From: Azohydromonas lata NBRC 102462
GTDB taxonomy: Bacteria; Pseudomonadota; Gammaproteobacteria; Burkholderiales; Burkholderiaceae_C
Direction: 5' to 3'
DNA: 31,294 bases
NCBI GenBank assembly: GCA_945878385.1
Contig: CAMCTE010000003.1
Location: forward strand, 1-31,294
The translations under genes were made by a program, and so were the position numbers. Below, piece by piece: positions 25,348 to 31,294 of this stretch. Each line of letters begins with the position of its first letter. The first letter of the stretch is position 1. Under the pieces are notes generated by a model. It was given only the letters and a program-made list of their open reading frames with translations. It was not told where the DNA came from and ran no database searches.

Positions 25348-26702
25348 GCGCCGCGCCACCTTCCATGCCCACCATGGCCCCGCTCAACGAAACACACGAC
25401 CCAGCGCTGCGCAGTTGGGTGCAATCTGCCCAAGCGCTGGGCTGCGACTTTCCCATCCAGAACCTGCCGTTTGCCGTTTTCCGCCGCCGCGGCACCACCG
25501 AGGCCTGGCGCGGCGGCGTGGCCATCGGCGACCAGGTGCTGGACTTGGCTGCGCTGGCGCAAGCCAACTTGATTCAAGCGAACGAGCCAGTCGCGCGCGA
25601 GGCGCTGAAAGCCGCATCGCAAGACACGCTCAACGAGTTCATGGCCCTGGGTTCCAAGCACTGGAGCGCCCTGCGCCGGGCGCTATCGGAGATGCTGCGG
25701 CTGGGCGCGGTGGAGCAATACGCTGTGCAGCAGCGCTGCCTGGTGGCCCAAGCCGATGCCGAGTACCGCTTGCCAGCGCGCATTGGCGACTACACCGATT
25801 TCTACACCTCGGTGCACCATGCCACGAATATCGGCAAGCTCTTTCGGCCTGACAACCCGCTGTTGCCCAACTACAAGTGGGTGCCCATCGGCTACCACGG
25901 TCGGGCCTCGAGCATCGTCATCTCCGGCACGAACTTCAAGCGGCCGGTGGGCCAGCTGATGCCCCCCGGCGCCCCGCAGCCCGTGGTGGGCCCCAGCAGG
26001 CGGCTGGACATCGAATTGGAGTTGGGTGTGTTCATCGGCCCGGGCAATGAACTGGGCTCGCCCATCGACATCGACGAAGCGGAAGGCCATGTGTTTGGCC
26101 TGTGCCTCTTGAACGACTGGAGCGCGCGCGATATCCAGGGTTGGGAGTACCAGCCCTTGGGCCCCTTTCTGGCGAAGAACTTCGCCACCAGCCTTTCCCC
26201 TTGGGTGGTGACGATGGAGGCCCTGGCCCCCTACCGCCTGCCCTTCACACGGCCTGCCGAAGACCCGCAGCCTTTGCCTTACCTGGACAGCACCGCACAG
26301 CGCGCATCGGGTGTGCTCGACATTCAGTTGGAAGTGCGGCTGCAAACGCCGACGATGCGTGAAGCCGGCCTGCCACCCACCCGCGTGGCCCACTCCAATT
26401 ACCGCCACGCCTACTGGACTGTGGCGCAGATGGTGACCCACCACACCGTAGGCGGCTGCAATCTGCAAGCCGGTGACCTGTTGGGCACCGGCACCCTTTC
26501 CGGGCCGAATGCGGATGAAGCCGGCGCGCTGATTGAGCTGACCGCAGGCGGCAGGCAGGCCATCAACTTGCCCAACGGTGAGCAGCGTACTTTCCTGGAA
26601 GACGGCGACTGCGCGGTGTTGCAGGGTTGGTGTGAAAAGCCGGGTGCGGCGCGGGTGGGGTTTGGGGTGTGCGAAGGCACGGTGTTGCCATCGGGCTACT
26701 GA
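25344..26702 (+). CDS. fahA: Fumarylacetoacetase
   Basis: This 452-residue enzyme hydrolyses fumarylacetoacetate to fumarate and acetoacetate, the last step of the homogentisate (tyrosine/phenylalanine) path. It follows the eukaryotic-type FAH layout. An N-terminal SH3-like domain (residues 35-130) is followed by the catalytic domain, with metal and catalytic residues in DFYTSVHHATNIG (metal Asp, catalytic His), DIELELGVF (two Glu ligands), and NDWSARDIQGWEY (Asp ligand). VPIGYHGRASS is also invariant. The start overlaps the DUF2783 stop as ATGA. Homogentisate dioxygenase and maleylacetoacetate isomerase genes are not in the window. The last seven bases overlap the convergent aldo/keto reductase gene. 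Confidence 0.97.
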   Translation: MSAAPPSMPTMAPLNETHDPALRSWVQSAQALGCDFPIQNLPFAVFRRRGTTEAWRGGVAIGDQVLDLAALAQANLIQANEPVAREALKAASQDTLNEFMALGSKHWSALRRALSEMLRLGAVEQYAVQQRCLVAQADAEYRLPARIGDYTDFYTSVHHATNIGKLFRPDNPLLPNYKWVPIGYHGRASSIVISGTNFKRPVGQLMPPGAPQPVVGPSRRLDIELELGVFIGPGNELGSPIDIDEAEGHVFGLCLLNDWSARDIQGWEYQPLGPFLAKNFATSLSPWVVTMEALAPYRLPFTRPAEDPQPLPYLDSTAQRASGVLDIQLEVRLQTPTMREAGLPPTRVAHSNYRHAYWTVAQMVTHHTVGGCNLQAGDLLGTGTLSGPNADEAGALIELTAGGRQAINLPNGEQRTFLEDGDCAVLQGWCEKPGAARVGFGVCEGTVLPSGY

Positions 26703-27583
26703 ACGGGCCGACCCATGCTCGCTTCCCACAGCGCATACCAATCCTGCGCGTCCAACCGAACATCCTGCGCCGCCAACGCCTCGCGCAGGGCCTCCACCCG
26801 CCCGCTGCCAGCAATGGGAATGGGCCGAGAGGGGTGCCGCAGGATCCACGCGTAGGCGATGGTCGCTGCAGACACGCCGTAGCGCTGCGCCATGGGCTTC
26901 AACACCGCGCGCACCCTCTGGGCCTGTTCGTCCTGTGAGGTGAACAGCCGCCCACCCCCCAGTGGCGACCAAATCATCGGCCGCAAGCCCAGGTCGGTGC
27001 ACTGGTCCAGCGTGCCGTCGGCCAGCGCGCCCATCTGCAGAATCGACAGCTCAATCTGATTCGTCACCAGTGGCGTTCTCCGGTGCAGAAGGGCCAACTG
27101 TGAAGGCGTGTGGTTGGAGACACCGAAGGCCCGCACCTTACCGGCTTGGCGCAGGCTGTCGAACACGGCGGCCAGTTCATTGGGGTCCATCAGCGCATCA
27201 GGCCGGTGGATCAACAACAGGTCGATGTGGCCGGTTCTCAGCGCACGCAGAGACTCTTCGACCGAGGCCACCACATGCGCACGCGAGGTGTCGTAGGACT
27301 TCACGCGGTGCTGCGGCCGTGCCGGGCACACCAGGCGAATGCCGCACTTGGTCACCAGCTGCATCTTCGAGCGCAGCGCCGGAGCGGCGCCCAGCACCTC
27401 GCCGAACAAGGATTCGACCGTGTACCCGCCATAGATATCGGCATGGTCGAAGGTGGTGATGCCCAGGTCCAGGCACTGCTCGATCCAGCGAAGGCGCTCG
27501 GCCGCGGTCAACTTCCATTCGGCCATGCGCCAGACGCCGGCGGCAATGGGGGACAGCGGAGGAAGGGCGGCGGGTTTCTGCAT
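26696..27583 (-). CDS. Aldo/keto reductase (YdhF-like)
   Basis: This 295-residue TIM-barrel NADPH-dependent reductase has the complete catalytic tetrad: D46 and Y51 in TFDHADIYGG, K79 in VTKCGI, and H126 in LLIHRPD. The NADPH-binding C-terminal loop (PIPIAGSGRVEAL) resembles the YdhF branch. The physiological substrate is unknown. A -10-like CACAAT lies six bases before ATG 27583, with no Shine-Dalgarno sequence, so the message may be leaderless. It lies downstream of glpK on the same strand but is separated from it by 22 bases containing a GGGG-CTTA-CCCC inverted repeat. Confidence 0.93.
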   Translation of the reverse strand: MQKPAALPPLSPIAAGVWRMAEWKLTAAERLRWIEQCLDLGITTFDHADIYGGYTVESLFGEVLGAAPALRSKMQLVTKCGIRLVCPARPQHRVKSYDTSRAHVVASVEESLRALRTGHIDLLLIHRPDALMDPNELAAVFDSLRQAGKVRAFGVSNHTPSQLALLHRRTPLVTNQIELSILQMGALADGTLDQCTDLGLRPMIWSPLGGGRLFTSQDEQAQRVRAVLKPMAQRYGVSAATIAYAWILRHPSRPIPIAGSGRVEALREALAAQDVRLDAQDWYALWEASMGRPVQ

Positions 27584-27589
27584 GGCGCT

Positions 27590-27595
27590 ATTGTG
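27590..27595 (-). promoter_or_regulatory. Candidate -10 element for a leaderless aldo/keto reductase transcript
   Basis: Read on the minus strand this is CACAAT, six bases before ATG 27583. No Shine-Dalgarno and no good -35 are visible. It matches the pattern seen at five other starts. Confidence 0.4.
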
Positions 27596-27605
27596 GTTGC
27601 GGGGC

Positions 27606-29105
27606 TTACCCCACCATCACCTGCCTGACGGCTTTCTCCCACTGCGCCATCCGCTCCTGCGCCTGTTCGCGCGGCAGGGTGGGGTGGAACACCCGTTCGG
27701 CCTTCCAATGGCCGCGCACCTCATCGAGGCTGCCGTACACGCCGGCGTGCAGGCCAGCCAGATAGGCCGCTCCCAGCGCGGTGGTTTCCGTCACCGCCGG
27801 CCGCACCACCGGAATGCCCAAGAGGTCGGCCTGGAACTGCATCAGCAGGTTGTTCACGCAGGCGCCACCATCCACGCGCAATTCCGTCACCGGCTGCGCG
27901 CCATGCACGGCTGCATCGCGGTTCATCGCCTGCAGCAGAGCCGTGCTCTGGAACGCAATGCTTTCCAGTGCCGCACGCGCCATGTGCGCCATGGTGGTGC
28001 CCCGCGACAGGCCCACGATGGCCCCGCGTGCCTCGGGCGCCCAGTAAGGCGCGCCCAGGCCGGTGAAGGCCGGCACCATCACCACGCCACCGGCATCGGG
28101 CACGCTTTCAGCCAGCGCCTGAACTTCGGCGCTGGATTCAATGGCATGCAGCCCATCTCGCAGCCACTGCACCACGGCCCCGCCGATGAAAACGCTGCCC
28201 TCCAGCGCGAATTGGGGCGTGTGGTCGGGTTGTGCAGCGGCGGTGGTGATCAGGCCGTTGGTGCTGCGCAGGAAGTGGCCGCCGGTGGGCATCAGCATGA
28301 AGCAGCCGGTGCCATAGGTGTTCTTGGCGGTGCCGGCTGCGAAGCCCGCTTGCCCAAACAGGGCGGCCTGCTGGTCGCCCGCCACGCCACCAATGGGAAT
28401 GGCGTGGCCAAACAGTTCGGCGGGGGTGCAGCCGAAATCAGCGCTGGAAGGCAGTACCTTCGGCAGCACGGAAGCAGGAATGTCCAGGGCCTGCAGCAGC
28501 CCTTCATCGAAGCGGTTGCGCCGCACATCGAAGAGCATGGTGCGCGAGGCGTTGCTCACATCAGTGGCATGCACCTGTCCGCCGGTGAGTTGCCAGATCA
28601 ACCAACTGTCCACCGTGCCGAAGGCCAGTTCCCCGCGCTCGGCCTGCGCGCGGGCGCCGGGCAGGTGTTGCAGCATCCAGGCCAGTTTGGTGGCGGAGAA
28701 GTACGGGTCGATGCGCAGGCCCGTGCGTTCCCCCACCTCGGCCTCAAGGCCTTGCTCGCGCAACTTTGCGCACAGCGGTTCGGTCCGGCGGTCTTGCCAC
28801 ACGATGGCATTGCAAAGGGGTTGACCGGTGCGCCGGTTCCACAGCAGTGTGGTCTCGCGTTGATTGGTCACGCCGATGGCAGCGATCTCGCGTGCGCGCA
28901 GGCCCGATTGGGCCAATGCCTGCTTCGCGGTGGCCAGTTGCGTGCGCCAAATCTCCAGCGGGTCGTGTTCCACCCAACCCGGCTGGGGGTACACCTGCCG
29001 CAATTCCTGCTGGGCCATGGCCACCACTTGCCCGTGTTCGCTGAACACGATGCTGCGCGAACTGGAGGTGCCCTGGTCCAAGGCCAGCAGGTACTTCGTG
29101 CTCAT
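27606..29105 (-). CDS. glpK: Glycerol kinase
   Basis: This 499-residue FGGY kinase phosphorylates glycerol to sn-glycerol-3-phosphate in the cytoplasm. It has the first phosphate loop LALDQGTSSSRSIVF at residues 7-21, the glycerol-binding NQRETTLLW and WQDRRT, and DSWLIWQLTGG. The ATP-binding motifs follow (GVAGDQQAALFGQ, KNTYGTGCFMLM, VDGGACVNNLLMQFQADLL). Length and motif order match the family exactly. The window shows no glpF, glpD or glpR beside it. ATG 29105 is preferred over the adjacent GTG at 29108. The start region lies in a 14-bp tandem repeat (29104-29145) in which no clear ribosome-binding site is visible. Confidence 0.97.
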   Translation of the reverse strand: MSTKYLLALDQGTSSSRSIVFSEHGQVVAMAQQELRQVYPQPGWVEHDPLEIWRTQLATAKQALAQSGLRAREIAAIGVTNQRETTLLWNRRTGQPLCNAIVWQDRRTEPLCAKLREQGLEAEVGERTGLRIDPYFSATKLAWMLQHLPGARAQAERGELAFGTVDSWLIWQLTGGQVHATDVSNASRTMLFDVRRNRFDEGLLQALDIPASVLPKVLPSSADFGCTPAELFGHAIPIGGVAGDQQAALFGQAGFAAGTAKNTYGTGCFMLMPTGGHFLRSTNGLITTAAAQPDHTPQFALEGSVFIGGAVVQWLRDGLHAIESSAEVQALAESVPDAGGVVMVPAFTGLGAPYWAPEARGAIVGLSRGTTMAHMARAALESIAFQSTALLQAMNRDAAVHGAQPVTELRVDGGACVNNLLMQFQADLLGIPVVRPAVTETTALGAAYLAGLHAGVYGSLDEVRGHWKAERVFHPTLPREQAQERMAQWEKAVRQVMVG

Positions 29106-29145
29106 CACACTGCGCTTAGCACACCGCGCTCAGCACACCGCGCTC
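29104..29145. repeat. 14-bp tandem repeat spanning the glpK start region
   Basis: AGCACACCGCGCTC is repeated perfectly at 29118-29131 and 29132-29145. A third copy with three changes (ATCACACTGCGCTT) occupies 29104-29117, reaching into the glpK start codon. On the minus strand the units read GAGCGCGGTGTGCT. The array fills the place where the ribosome-binding site should be. Confidence 0.9.
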
Positions 29146-29169
29146 AGGGCCACGCATTGGGGTGCGCGC

Positions 29170-29592
29170 CTACTTGGCAAACAGTTGGCTGATGTCCGCA
29201 AACGCCTTGAATTCAAGTGCATTGCCCGAAGGGTCAGTGAAGAACATGGTGGCCTGCTCACCCACCTCGCCCTTGAAGCGAATGTAGGGCTCGATCGCGA
29301 ATTTCGTTCCAGCCGACCGAAGCCGCTCGGCCATGGCCTGCCATTCATCCATGGGCAGCACCGCGCCGAAGTGCCGCACGGGCACGCCGTGGCCGTCCAC
29401 TGCACTGAGTGCGCCATCACCGCAGGACTGCGGCGACAAATGCGCCACGATCTGGTGGCCGTAGAAGTTGAAGTCGATCCATTCGGGCGAACTGCGGCCT
29501 TCGCTGCAGCCCAGAAGTTCGCCATAGAAGCGCCGAGCCTCGGTGAGGTCGCGCACCGGGAACGCCAGGTGAAACGGGGGGATCGTGCTCAT
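29170..29592 (-). CDS. VOC-family (glyoxalase/dioxygenase fold) protein
   Basis: This 140-residue protein has two beta-alpha-beta-beta-beta modules of the vicinal-oxygen-chelate fold. Module one starts FHLAFPVRDLTEARRFYGELLG (metal ligand H8), and module two includes VRHFGAVLPMDEWQAMAERL. The C-terminal FFTDPSGNALEFKAF supplies the usual Glu ligand. It could be a glyoxalase, a dioxygenase or a resistance protein; no specific function can be assigned. It precedes glpK on the same strand with a 64-base gap and is divergent from the HI0933-type flavoprotein. Confidence 0.9.
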   Translation of the reverse strand: MSTIPPFHLAFPVRDLTEARRFYGELLGCSEGRSSPEWIDFNFYGHQIVAHLSPQSCGDGALSAVDGHGVPVRHFGAVLPMDEWQAMAERLRSAGTKFAIEPYIRFKGEVGEQATMFFTDPSGNALEFKAFADISQLFAK

Positions 29593-29667
29593 GGAATGCC
29601 GGCTTCAAGTTGCAGAGGCTGTGAATGCGGAAGGTTAATCCACCTCGGCCACCGGCGCCAGATGGGT

Positions 29668-29673
29668 TACAAC
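29668..29673 (+). promoter_or_regulatory. Candidate -10 element for a leaderless flavoprotein transcript
   Basis: TACAAC ends six bases before ATG 29680, and no Shine-Dalgarno lies between them. It is one of six starts in the window with this spacing of six or seven bases. Confidence 0.4.
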
Positions 29674-29679
29674 CGCCCC

Positions 29680-30912
29680 ATGAACAAGCCCCAAGCCCAT
29701 CGTGCCGCGGTGATCGGCGCAGGCCCGGCTGGCCTGATGGCCGCCGAGGTGCTGCTGGCGGCCGGCGTTGAAGTAGACCTGTTTGATGCCATGCCCTCGG
29801 TGGGCCGCAAGCTGCTGCTGGCCGGCAAGGGCGGCTTGAACCTCACGCATTCCGAACCGGCTGCGCTGTTTTGCACGCGCTACGGCGCGGCGGCCACGCC
29901 TTTGGCGCCCATGCTGGACGCCTTTGGCGGGCCGGCGCTGCGCGAATGGGCCGCATGCCTGGGCGTCAGCACCTTCGTGGGCACCAGCGGACGCGTATTT
30001 CCCACCGACATGAAGGCCGCACCGTTGCTGCGCGCCTGGCTGCACCGTCTGCGCGGTGCAGGCCTGCGCACCCATATGCGCCGGCGCTGGCGCGGATGGA
30101 CCGCGCACGGCGAGCTGGACTTTGGCGATGAATCGGTGAAGGCCGATGTGACCGTGCTGGCCTTGGGCGGCGCCAGTTGGGCGCGCTTGGGTTCTGATGG
30201 CGCCTGGGTGCCCACCTTGCAGGCCCAGGGTGTGGCGGTGTCCCCGCTGCAGCCTTCGAACTGCGGTTTTGACCGCGCCACCCCTTGGAGTGAATTCCTG
30301 CGCAGCCGCTACGCAGGCCAGCCAATCAAGCCGGTGGTGGCCACCTTCGAAGGGCGGCGCCTGCAGGGCGAATTCGTGCTCACCGACACGGGTGTGGAAG
30401 GCAGCCTGGTTTATGCGTTTTCGTCTGCACTGCGCGATGCCATTGCGCGCAACGGCCGAGCCACCTGGACACTGGACCTGCTGCCCGACCACCCTGCCGA
30501 GCGCGTGCTGGACGAACTGCGCCGCCCGCGGGGCCCGCGCAGCCTGGCCACGCACCTGAAAAGCCGCTTGGGGATTTCCGGGCTGAAGCTGGCCTTGCTG
30601 CACGAGGCCTTGGGTACTGAAGGTGTGCAGGATGCATCTCGGCTGGCAGCGGCCATCAAGGCTTGTCCCATGGAACTGGCCGCGCCAAGGCCGATTGACG
30701 AGGCCATCAGCAGCGCGGGTGGGGTGGCGTGGAGTGCGCTGGATGCAAACCTGATGCTCAGAGCGCGGCCGGGTGTGTTCTGCGCCGGAGAAATGCTGGA
30801 TTGGGAGGCGCCCACGGGCGGCTATTTGCTGACTGCATGTTGGGCCACCGGCCGCTGGGCCGCACAAGGCGCGCTGCGGTCGCTCAAAGTGGCAGGGTAT
30901 TCGCCGCTCTAG
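29680..30912 (+). CDS. HI0933/YhiN-type flavoprotein (TIGR03862-like)
   Basis: This 410-residue NAD(P)/FAD-dependent protein has VIGAGPAGLMAAE at residues 12-24 for FAD binding. The HI0933 family signature GRKLLLAGKGGLNLTHSE follows at about 48-65, then TSGRVFPTDMKAAPLLRAW, and the terminal FAD loop CAGEMLDWEAPTGGYLLTACWATG. The biochemical role of the family is unresolved. ATG 29680 begins with the short leader before the Rossmann strand; an open frame extends far upstream but is only antisense to the glyoxalase-fold gene and glpK. It stands alone, divergent from the VOC gene. Confidence 0.92.
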   Translation: MNKPQAHRAAVIGAGPAGLMAAEVLLAAGVEVDLFDAMPSVGRKLLLAGKGGLNLTHSEPAALFCTRYGAAATPLAPMLDAFGGPALREWAACLGVSTFVGTSGRVFPTDMKAAPLLRAWLHRLRGAGLRTHMRRRWRGWTAHGELDFGDESVKADVTVLALGGASWARLGSDGAWVPTLQAQGVAVSPLQPSNCGFDRATPWSEFLRSRYAGQPIKPVVATFEGRRLQGEFVLTDTGVEGSLVYAFSSALRDAIARNGRATWTLDLLPDHPAERVLDELRRPRGPRSLATHLKSRLGISGLKLALLHEALGTEGVQDASRLAAAIKACPMELAAPRPIDEAISSAGGVAWSALDANLMLRARPGVFCAGEMLDWEAPTGGYLLTACWATGRWAAQGALRSLKVAGYSPL

Positions 30913-30934
30913 GCCTCCACGCGCTGGAACCTTT

Positions 30935-30959
30935 CGTTCGGCCCGACCCGCTCCGAACG
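30935..30959. other. Inverted repeat after the flavoprotein gene
   Basis: CGTTCGG (30935-30941) and CCGAACG (30953-30959) are exact reverse complements with an 11-base loop, 22 bases after the flavoprotein stop. No T-tract follows, so it is either a Rho-independent-like structure without tail or an operator. Confidence 0.4.
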
Positions 30960-30979
30960 GCAATTTCATGCGCGCTGAA

Positions 30980-30998
30980 GATTCAAGCGGTCTGAATC
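30980..30998. promoter_or_regulatory. Inverted repeat upstream of the formaldehyde dehydrogenase gene
   Basis: GATTCA-N7-TGAATC is a 19-bp dyad 86 bases before the frmA-like ATG, in a 172-base gap with no gene. It could be an operator for a formaldehyde- or thiol-responsive regulator, but it does not match a site I can name. Confidence 0.4.
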
Positions 30999-31084
30999 GT
31001 GCATCCGAATGGCCCCAACAGCGTAGGTGCCCAGACAAGCTATCGTGCCACGGCACCCTGATCATCCACGCCTTGAAGGACTCC

Positions 31085-31294
31085 ATGAAATCACGCGCCG
31101 CCGTTGCCTTTGAAGCCGGCAAGCCCCTGCAGGTTGTTGAAATTGATGTCGCACCGCCGCGCAAGGGCGAGGTGCTGGTGAAGATCACCCACACGGGCGT
31201 TTGCCACACCGATGCCTACACGCTGTCGGGCGACGACCCCGAAGGCATCTTTCCGGCCGTGCTGGGGCATGAGGGCGCGGGCATCGTGGTGGAG
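31085..31294 (+). CDS. frmA: S-(hydroxymethyl)glutathione dehydrogenase, N-terminal part (cut by window end)
   Basis: The first 70 residues of a class III alcohol dehydrogenase are visible: MKSRAAVAFEAGKPLQVVEI, the catalytic zinc Cys in THTGVCHTDAYTLSG, and the zinc-ligand His in VLGHEGAG. The enzyme oxidises the glutathione adduct of formaldehyde (and reduces S-nitrosoglutathione) with NAD+ in the cytoplasm. GAAGGA a few bases before ATG 31085 supports the start. The 172-base leader carries two inverted repeats, and no frmR-like regulator gene is visible. S-formylglutathione hydrolase may follow beyond the edge. Confidence 0.96.
   Translation, partial: MKSRAAVAFEAGKPLQVVEIDVAPPRKGEVLVKITHTGVCHTDAYTLSGDDPEGIFPAVLGHEGAGIVVE

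Noticed and set aside
27453..29192. Long open frame antisense to glpK (about 580 residues)
   Set aside because: It shows no family motifs and mirrors the GC-rich codon structure of glpK, which has every expected motif.

Overview
The window is a gene-dense, GC-rich bacterial chromosome segment. Codon choice and gene families (class III formaldehyde dehydrogenase, DUF2145, DUF2783, the RlhA-type U32 protein, a NodT/RND efflux set) suggest a betaproteobacterium of the Burkholderiales, most like the Comamonadaceae. That placement is an inference from protein character, not a database match. I see no rRNA, tRNA, CRISPR array, insertion sequence, integrase or phage gene. No gene-free stretch exceeds 300 bases; the longest gaps are about 150 to 170 bases.

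Left part (1-8607): the C-terminal part of a LysR regulator overlaps a UPF0149/YecA protein with a zinc-binding SEC-C tail. A metallophosphoesterase and a single-domain universal stress protein follow. A second UPF0149 paralogue without SEC-C lies on the opposite strand, divergent from a CoA-acylating methylmalonate-semialdehyde dehydrogenase (valine, thymine or inositol breakdown). Next come an unrecognised 207-residue protein on the minus strand, an SDR oxidoreductase, a small membrane-anchored protein of unknown function, and an exported DUF2145 protein.

Middle part (8608-20237): a four-gene unit encodes a NodT-type outer-membrane lipoprotein, a periplasmic adaptor, an RND pump and a Tat-type exported M28 peptidase, with the last three starts touching or nearly touching the preceding stops. 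Facing it is a large U32 protein of the RlhA family (23S rRNA hydroxylation). Divergent from that is a Tat-type exported dienelactone hydrolase, and facing the hydrolase is glutaryl-CoA dehydrogenase.

Right part (19056-31294): glutaryl-CoA dehydrogenase is the last gene of a minus-strand acyl-CoA operon (AMP-forming acyl-CoA ligase, MaoC hydratase, gcdH). Divergent from it across 79 bases is a tightly coupled operon: an MBL-fold protein with a degenerate metal motif, an FAD aromatic monooxygenase, DUF2783 and fumarylacetoacetase. This looks like a ring-cleavage catabolic module lacking its dioxygenase and isomerase. Then come an aldo/keto reductase, glycerol kinase and a glyoxalase-fold protein on the minus strand, a HI0933-type flavoprotein on the plus strand, and the start of the glutathione-dependent formaldehyde dehydrogenase gene, cut by the window edge.

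The observations most worth following are the MBL/FAD/DUF2783/FAH operon with its altered MBL active site, a recurring -10-like hexamer 6-7 bases before ATG that suggests leaderless transcripts, a 14-bp tandem repeat covering the glpK start, the ambiguous start of the second UPF0149 gene, and a histidine/cysteine arrangement in DUF2145 that resembles permuted papain-like hydrolases.
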